From the NCBI GenBank assembly GCA_016195395.1, contig JACPZR010000097.1, forward strand, positions 1 through 9,720: a DNA stretch of 9,720 bases. The letters are read 5' to 3'. Position 1 is the stretch's first letter. Each line of letters starts with the position of its first letter. The notes beneath the pieces were generated by a model that saw only the letters and a list, made by a program, of their open reading frames with translations, was not told the origin of the DNA and did not search any database. The position numbers and the translations under genes were made by a program. Below are positions 5,734 through 9,720 of this stretch, one piece after another. The stretch is from Spirochaetia bacterium (GTDB lineage Bacteria > Spirochaetota > Leptospirae > Leptospirales > Leptonemataceae).

Positions 5734-7203
5734 TCAGAATTGGAAGTAGATGAAATCCGCGCCGCCGGGCGCAAACCGACCCAGGAGCATCACCGTGACA
5801 AGCCCAAGGGCGGTCACAAGGCCCGCCGCCTTTGCGGGCGAAAGCGACGGCCACTTTTTCTTCTGCTGCATGACGTTGAAAACATAGAGAATCACAAGCA
5901 TTCCCGCAATGTAGCCGTTATGCGTTGAGACAACGCCGTGTCCCCCGGTAAAAGACTGCTTGAGCATGATGAAGGCATTGGTGGCTGTGGGGGCATTGAA
6001 GAAGACCGCGCCGATTGTAAAGGCTGTGATTACGTAGCAAAGCGTGACTGTGCTCGTCGCCAATGACGTCATCCGCGCGCGTGCGCCCGGTTCTGAGTCG
6101 TCCATAAGATGTTTGATGCCCGCCGTCCAGCCCAGGCGTTCCGCGACCGAGGCCCAGGCCCGCTCAAAACCGATCATGAGGCCATGAAAGAGGCCCCACA
6201 GGAAGTAGGTATAGTTGGCACCGTGCCAGATGCCGCCGAGAGTGAACGTGATGACTGTATTCAGATAGACGCGCCATCCGCTGACACGTGACCCGCCGAT
6301 CGGGATATAAATGTAATCTCTGAGGAATGTCGCGAGCGTTATGTGCCAACGCTGCCAGAGTTCACGGATGGAGCGGGCTAGAAACGGCGCCTTGAAGTTC
6401 TCAGGGAGTTCCAGCCCCATGAGTTTGGCCAGGCCCCGCGCAATGTCCGTGTAGCCGGAGAAGTCGCAGTAAACCCGGACGGTATACCCGAAGCCCGCCA
6501 GTGTTGTGGAAACCCAGTCGTACTTGAATGGGTTCAAAAACACATCCGAAATGGCGGCGCTCATATTGTCCGCTACCACGACTTTCTTGATCAGACCGAT
6601 CAAAATGAGAAACATCCCTTCGATCATTTTCTCTGCGCTGGGGCGGATGTTGTCGAGCTGCGGCACAAAGTCGGAGTGACGCATGATGGGCCCGGCTACA
6701 AAGTGCGGAAAAAAGAGCGTAAAGACCATGAAGCGGGTGAACGTGGCGCGCTCCGGGATCTGTCCCCGGTACGTGTCCACCGTGTACGCAATGAGCTGGA
6801 ATGTGTAGAAGCTGATTGCCAGGGGGAGTATGATCTCCTGGAAGCCGGTTTTTTGGTAGAGCCAGTCGTTGAAGATACGCGGCGTAAACGAGGCCGCGCC
6901 CGACACATCGTAAATAATCTTTATCAATAAGTAAAAGTATTTGAAGAAGAAGAGGTTCGCGAGGTTCAGGGAGACCGTGAGCGTCAAGAGGGCGCGCGAA
7001 CGGGTGTCGTGCAGCCGGTAGATGAGCGCGAAATTGATGAGGACCACTAATAGAAAGTGGAGGGCAAAGCCCAGAGACCACGCGGCGTAGAAAATGAAGG
7101 ACGATACGATCACCAGGTAGAACCGGAGCCGCCCGCTGGTGACCCAGTAAAGGAAATAGAACGCAACAAAGAACAGGAGGAATGAAAGGGTAGTGAAACG
7201 CAT
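5734..7203 (-). CDS. MBOAT-family O-acyltransferase (AlgI/PatA type)
   Basis: A complete 489-residue multi-spanning inner-membrane protein. Members of this family move acyl groups, usually acetyl, from a cytoplasmic donor across the membrane for O-acylation of surface polymers. The start MRFTTLSFLLFF is typical of AlgI-like proteins. Hydrophobic segments run through the chain, including VSLNLANLFFFKYFYLLIKI. Motifs: LPLAISFYTFQLIAYTVD (126-143), FFPHFVAGPI (164-173), FSGYTDIARGLAKLMG (248-263), WQRWH (283-287), RDYIYIPIGGSR (295-306) and GGIWHG (323-328), where His327 (codon 6225-6223) corresponds to the catalytic His of the family. The protein ends FIYFQF followed directly by the stop. It lies 2 nt after the SGNH gene and 6 nt before the DUF1574-like gene. 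The polymer modified is unknown; alginate is not implied. Confidence 0.93.
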   Translation of the reverse strand: MRFTTLSFLLFFVAFYFLYWVTSGRLRFYLVIVSSFIFYAAWSLGFALHFLLVVLINFALIYRLHDTRSRALLTLTVSLNLANLFFFKYFYLLIKIIYDVSGAASFTPRIFNDWLYQKTGFQEIILPLAISFYTFQLIAYTVDTYRGQIPERATFTRFMVFTLFFPHFVAGPIMRHSDFVPQLDNIRPSAEKMIEGMFLILIGLIKKVVVADNMSAAISDVFLNPFKYDWVSTTLAGFGYTVRVYCDFSGYTDIARGLAKLMGLELPENFKAPFLARSIRELWQRWHITLATFLRDYIYIPIGGSRVSGWRVYLNTVITFTLGGIWHGANYTYFLWGLFHGLMIGFERAWASVAERLGWTAGIKHLMDDSEPGARARMTSLATSTVTLCYVITAFTIGAVFFNAPTATNAFIMLKQSFTGGHGVVSTHNGYIAGMLVILYVFNVMQQKKKWPSLSPAKAAGLVTALGLVTVMLLGRFAPGGADFIYFQF

Positions 7204-7205
7204 TC

Positions 7206-8387
7206 TTACTTCTTCGCTTCTTTTGCTGAACCGGATAACGCGTAACCGGGTTCCTTCTGGAGCGCTTCAGCCAGTTTCTTTGTGAAGAGGAGTGATCCTT
7301 CCCGGTTCAGGTGTATGGTATCGTAATAATAGTCGCGGTTGCCCGGCCCGTCCAGGGAACGCCGCAGATCGATCAGACGGATCTGGTCGGTGGCCTGGGC
7401 ACGCTTGAGTTCCTCGCGCCAGATCAGCATGCGCTCGTCCCCGTTGAAATCCGCAATCAGGTCCGAGTACGGAGGAAGCACGGTGATTACTTCAATGCCT
7501 TTGGAGCGAGCCTCGGCATAGAGGAGGGCCAATCGGTCAAAATAGAGCCGCGCCCACTGCGGTCCGCCCGGCTGTTTCATGGGATCCTGCATCCCCACTT
7601 GGCATGTGCGCCACACCGCCTGCTGGTGGTGTCTATCCGTGACCGGCCTGCCAGCTTTATCCACGGGGGGGATGCCGCGCTCGGCAGACTTCATGCACTC
7701 TTCCAGATTCCGCGCAGGATATGCGGAGAGTCGGAAGTCGACGTTATTCTCGTATACATAGTCCGAGTACGGTTCGCGCTTTCTGCGGGCAATGCCTTTG
7801 AATCGGTCCAGAGGGTCCAGGAATGCGTCGCGCAGGTCCGCCTGATAGGTGAGGGAGCGCACATAGAAATACAGCGTGTCGCGGTAGGTCAGATCAAATC
7901 GGTAATCTTTCAGAAGCGGGATCACCTGGCTGCGCGGGAACTGCGCGAGCATGGAGCGCGTGGCGGTCTCCAGGTGGAAGCGCGCGGTCCAGGGGAACGT
8001 TACCTCGCTGATGTGCACCAGTGTCTTGATCCGGGGGAGCGATGCCGTTGCGTCCTTGAACAGGGTGTGCTGCACTTCGAGCATGGCGCCTTCGCAGGCC
8101 GCGCTCTGCACAACGTGGCCGGGCCGGCCCGGGGGAGCGCGGAGAAAGTCGTTCAAGGCGCGGACTTGGACACCCTGATACGCCACCGATGTTCCGATGA
8201 TGAGAGTGTCCGGGTCAAGCTTGGATTCTTTGATTTTCTTTGATATCTGATTGACGTTATCCGCGTACGACCGGGGCTGCAGATAGTTTTTGTATATCCC
8301 TGTCTGCATGAACAGCTCAAAGGAGACCAGGAAAAGGACCGGCACGTAGAAGCGGGGATCTTTGAGGAATTTGACTAGTTCGCTCAT
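7206..8387 (-). CDS. SGNH-fold membrane-anchored protein paired with MBOAT
   Basis: The product has 393 residues. One N-terminal membrane segment (about 13-28, FYVPVLFLVSFELFM) anchors a large domain expected in the periplasm. LIIGTSVAYQG (62-72) matches SGNH block I with Ser67 (codon 8189-8187) as putative nucleophile, and YYYDTIHLNREG near the end gives block V Asp356-x-x-His359. The triad therefore appears complete. GIEVITVLPPYSDLIADF lies on the expected strand before block V. SGNH partners of MBOAT proteins (AlgX/AlgJ, PatB, DltD type) complete acyl transfer to the polymer, and that role is inferred from context. The frame reaches back to 8438, but the start at 8387 is preferred: AGAGGA precedes it, it is 7 nt after the upstream stop, and it gives a normal membrane anchor. 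Confidence 0.85.
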   Translation of the reverse strand: MSELVKFLKDPRFYVPVLFLVSFELFMQTGIYKNYLQPRSYADNVNQISKKIKESKLDPDTLIIGTSVAYQGVQVRALNDFLRAPPGRPGHVVQSAACEGAMLEVQHTLFKDATASLPRIKTLVHISEVTFPWTARFHLETATRSMLAQFPRSQVIPLLKDYRFDLTYRDTLYFYVRSLTYQADLRDAFLDPLDRFKGIARRKREPYSDYVYENNVDFRLSAYPARNLEECMKSAERGIPPVDKAGRPVTDRHHQQAVWRTCQVGMQDPMKQPGGPQWARLYFDRLALLYAEARSKGIEVITVLPPYSDLIADFNGDERMLIWREELKRAQATDQIRLIDLRRSLDGPGNRDYYYDTIHLNREGSLLFTKKLAEALQKEPGYALSGSAKEAKK

Positions 8388-8394
8388 GTGTCCT

Positions 8395-9720
8395 CTAGAA
8401 CTGGAAATACAGGAAATTGGGACTGTCCGGCACCGCAAAGACGATGATGCACAGGATCATAAAGCAGAAGAGGAATACAAGTTTCCGCTTGTTTTCCGGC
8501 TTCCAGAAATACTCCAGCTGCAGCCGGTTGAACAGGTACTCATAAGCAAAGAGAATGCCCACAAGGACTGCGTACTTGGAATACACCGGAGCGATCTTTC
8601 CGATCCCCGCTGACCAGGAGAACGCAGCGCCCGCCGGAAGGGAAACCGCGTTTCCGATGGCTGCGGCGGGGCCTCCGTTGAAAAGCCATGCCTTGGCCGC
8701 ATTCCAAGCGGCGAGGAGGTCCCAGGCTCCAAAGAGCCGGCCCTGCATCTGCGTGGCTTTGGAAACCGTTTCCGCGCGGAACCATATGAAACCAAAGATT
8801 AAAAAGAACATGGTGGCGATCCGCGAGAAGATGTCCCAGACAAACCCGCCCCTCGCATTGATCCACGTATACAGCCGCGTCCTCGCGTATTCGCGGTAGA
8901 TGCTGACCATCACGCCCTGCCATACGCCCCAGAGGATGAAGTGGTACGCCGGCCCGTGCCAGACGCCCGCAAAGAACCACGTGATGAAGATGTTGATGTA
9001 TGTCCTGAATTCACCCGCGCGCGATCCCCCCAGAGGGATGAAGATGTAGTCGCGGATCCATGTAGTAAACGAAAGATGCCAGCGGCTCCAGTGCTCCTGG
9101 ATATTGGATACCGCCATAGGATACAGGAAGTTAATTTCAAACTCGATTCCAAAGAGCCGCGCCACGCCGCGGGCAACGTCAGAATAGCCCGCGAAGTCGA
9201 GATAGATCTGCCAGCCGAATGCGAGCGCTCCCAGCCAGACGTCGAACGGGTGGAGCCCCGCGTGGCCCGCGAACACGCCGTTGCACAGCGGGGCCAGATT
9301 GTCTGACAGAACCAGTTTGCGGAAGAACCCGTGCACAATTCGCGTTGTTCCGACAATCATGTCTTCGCGCTTCACTTGGAAGCGGTTGTCCATGCCGGCA
9401 AAGAATGTCTTTGAGCGGACAATCGGTCCGGCGACCATGTGCGGGAAAAAGGCAACGTACATGGAGTAGTCGACATAGCTGCGCCGCGGCTCGATGACGC
9501 GTCTGTAGACGTCGATCACGTAGGACATGGACTGGAACGTGAAAAATGAGATCCCAATGGGCAGAAGGATGTGCGCCGCCGGCCACGCGAAGATCGTTCC
9601 TCCCAAGGGGTGAACGTCATTGAGGATTTCGATGCCGAAGTTCGTGTACTTGAAATAGGCAAGAATCGAAATATTGATCACAAGGGAGAGAACCAGCCAG
9701 GATTTCCGGCTGAGAAAGTG
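8395..9720 (-). CDS. Second MBOAT-family O-acyltransferase (5' partial)
   Basis: The frame is open to the window edge. The 13 residues before the internal GTG at 9681 (HFLSRKSWLVLSL) continue naturally into VINISILAYFKYTNFGI, a typical MBOAT membrane segment, so the true start lies beyond 9720 and not at 9681. Of the 441 visible residues, motifs are LPIGISFFTFQSMSYVIDVYR, FFPHMVAGPIVR, FAGYSDVARGVARLFG, HWSRWH (His215), RDYIFIPLGGSR and AGVWHG with the presumed catalytic His255 (codon 8958-8956). The end is FLYFQF plus stop. It is clearly related to the MBOAT at 5734-7203 but well diverged, so the duplication is not recent. It leads the visible four-gene block and is presumably partnered with the SGNH gene 7 nt downstream. 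Confidence 0.92.
   Translation of the reverse strand, partial: HFLSRKSWLVLSLVINISILAYFKYTNFGIEILNDVHPLGGTIFAWPAAHILLPIGISFFTFQSMSYVIDVYRRVIEPRRSYVDYSMYVAFFPHMVAGPIVRSKTFFAGMDNRFQVKREDMIVGTTRIVHGFFRKLVLSDNLAPLCNGVFAGHAGLHPFDVWLGALAFGWQIYLDFAGYSDVARGVARLFGIEFEINFLYPMAVSNIQEHWSRWHLSFTTWIRDYIFIPLGGSRAGEFRTYINIFITWFFAGVWHGPAYHFILWGVWQGVMVSIYREYARTRLYTWINARGGFVWDIFSRIATMFFLIFGFIWFRAETVSKATQMQGRLFGAWDLLAAWNAAKAWLFNGGPAAAIGNAVSLPAGAAFSWSAGIGKIAPVYSKYAVLVGILFAYEYLFNRLQLEYFWKPENKRKLVFLFCFMILCIIVFAVPDSPNFLYFQF

Noticed and set aside
6401..7081. 226-codon minus-strand frame overlapping the complete MBOAT
   Set aside because: It is a shifted frame of the MBOAT gene, with a His/Pro/Arg-rich product and no ribosome site; the MBOAT frame has all family motifs.
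7311..8243. 310-codon open frame on the plus strand
   Set aside because: It lies wholly antisense to the SGNH gene, which has clear motifs, a ribosome site and operon spacing. The antisense product has no domain pattern; it is a product of GC-biased codon use.
8395..9681. GTG at 9681 as the start of the second MBOAT
   Set aside because: The frame stays open to the window edge with hydrophobic, family-like residues upstream, so the start lies beyond 9720.
5734..9720. Naming the MBOAT genes algI and the block an alginate cluster
   Set aside because: The MBOAT family is shared by many polymer-acylation systems, and no alginate synthesis gene (polymerase, epimerase, lyase) is visible here.

Overview
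The window (about 9.7 kb, moderately GC-rich) reads as a bacterial chromosome segment. The best guess is a spirochaete of the Leptospirales, nearer the GC-richer Leptonema/Turneriella side than typical Leptospira. That guess rests on family resemblance recalled from memory, not on a search: alternating MBOAT acyltransferases and SGNH/DUF1574-type proteins, a FecR-domain lipoprotein with no FecI or TonB partner, and a TTG start codon. No rRNA, tRNA, insertion sequence or CRISPR array is visible.

Layout. Plus strand, 1-1619: the tail of an unrecognised gene, then pyruvate kinase (pyk) 3 nt later. Everything else is on the minus strand and is read from right to left. 9720-4752 is a tight block with gaps of 7, 2 and 6 nt: an MBOAT O-acyltransferase (5' end outside the window), an SGNH-fold membrane-anchored protein, a second and complete MBOAT O-acyltransferase, and a DUF1574-like SGNH protein split by a +1 frameshift. 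4741-3023 starts with a near-consensus sigma70 promoter (TTGACA, 17 nt, TAGAAT), followed by a FecR lipoprotein and an exported TPR protein whose frame is also broken. 2885-1623 is a secreted zinc metalloprotease (metzincin, M43-like) with a C-terminal galactose-binding-like domain. It converges on pyk with only 3 nt between the two stop codons.

How the genes may work together. MBOAT proteins of the AlgI/PatA/DltB type take acyl groups across the inner membrane, and periplasmic SGNH partners transfer them to a surface polymer. The order MBOAT-SGNH-MBOAT-SGNH therefore suggests two acyltransferase pairs modifying a cell-surface glycan. The second pair looks damaged, because the frameshift separates the putative nucleophile serine from the Asp-x-x-His motif. 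The FecR, TPR and metalloprotease products all carry export signals, so nearly the whole minus-strand region concerns the cell envelope. No clearly new system is proven. The most notable points are the doubled MBOAT/SGNH cassette, two broken genes close together, and a promoter overlapped by an inverted repeat.
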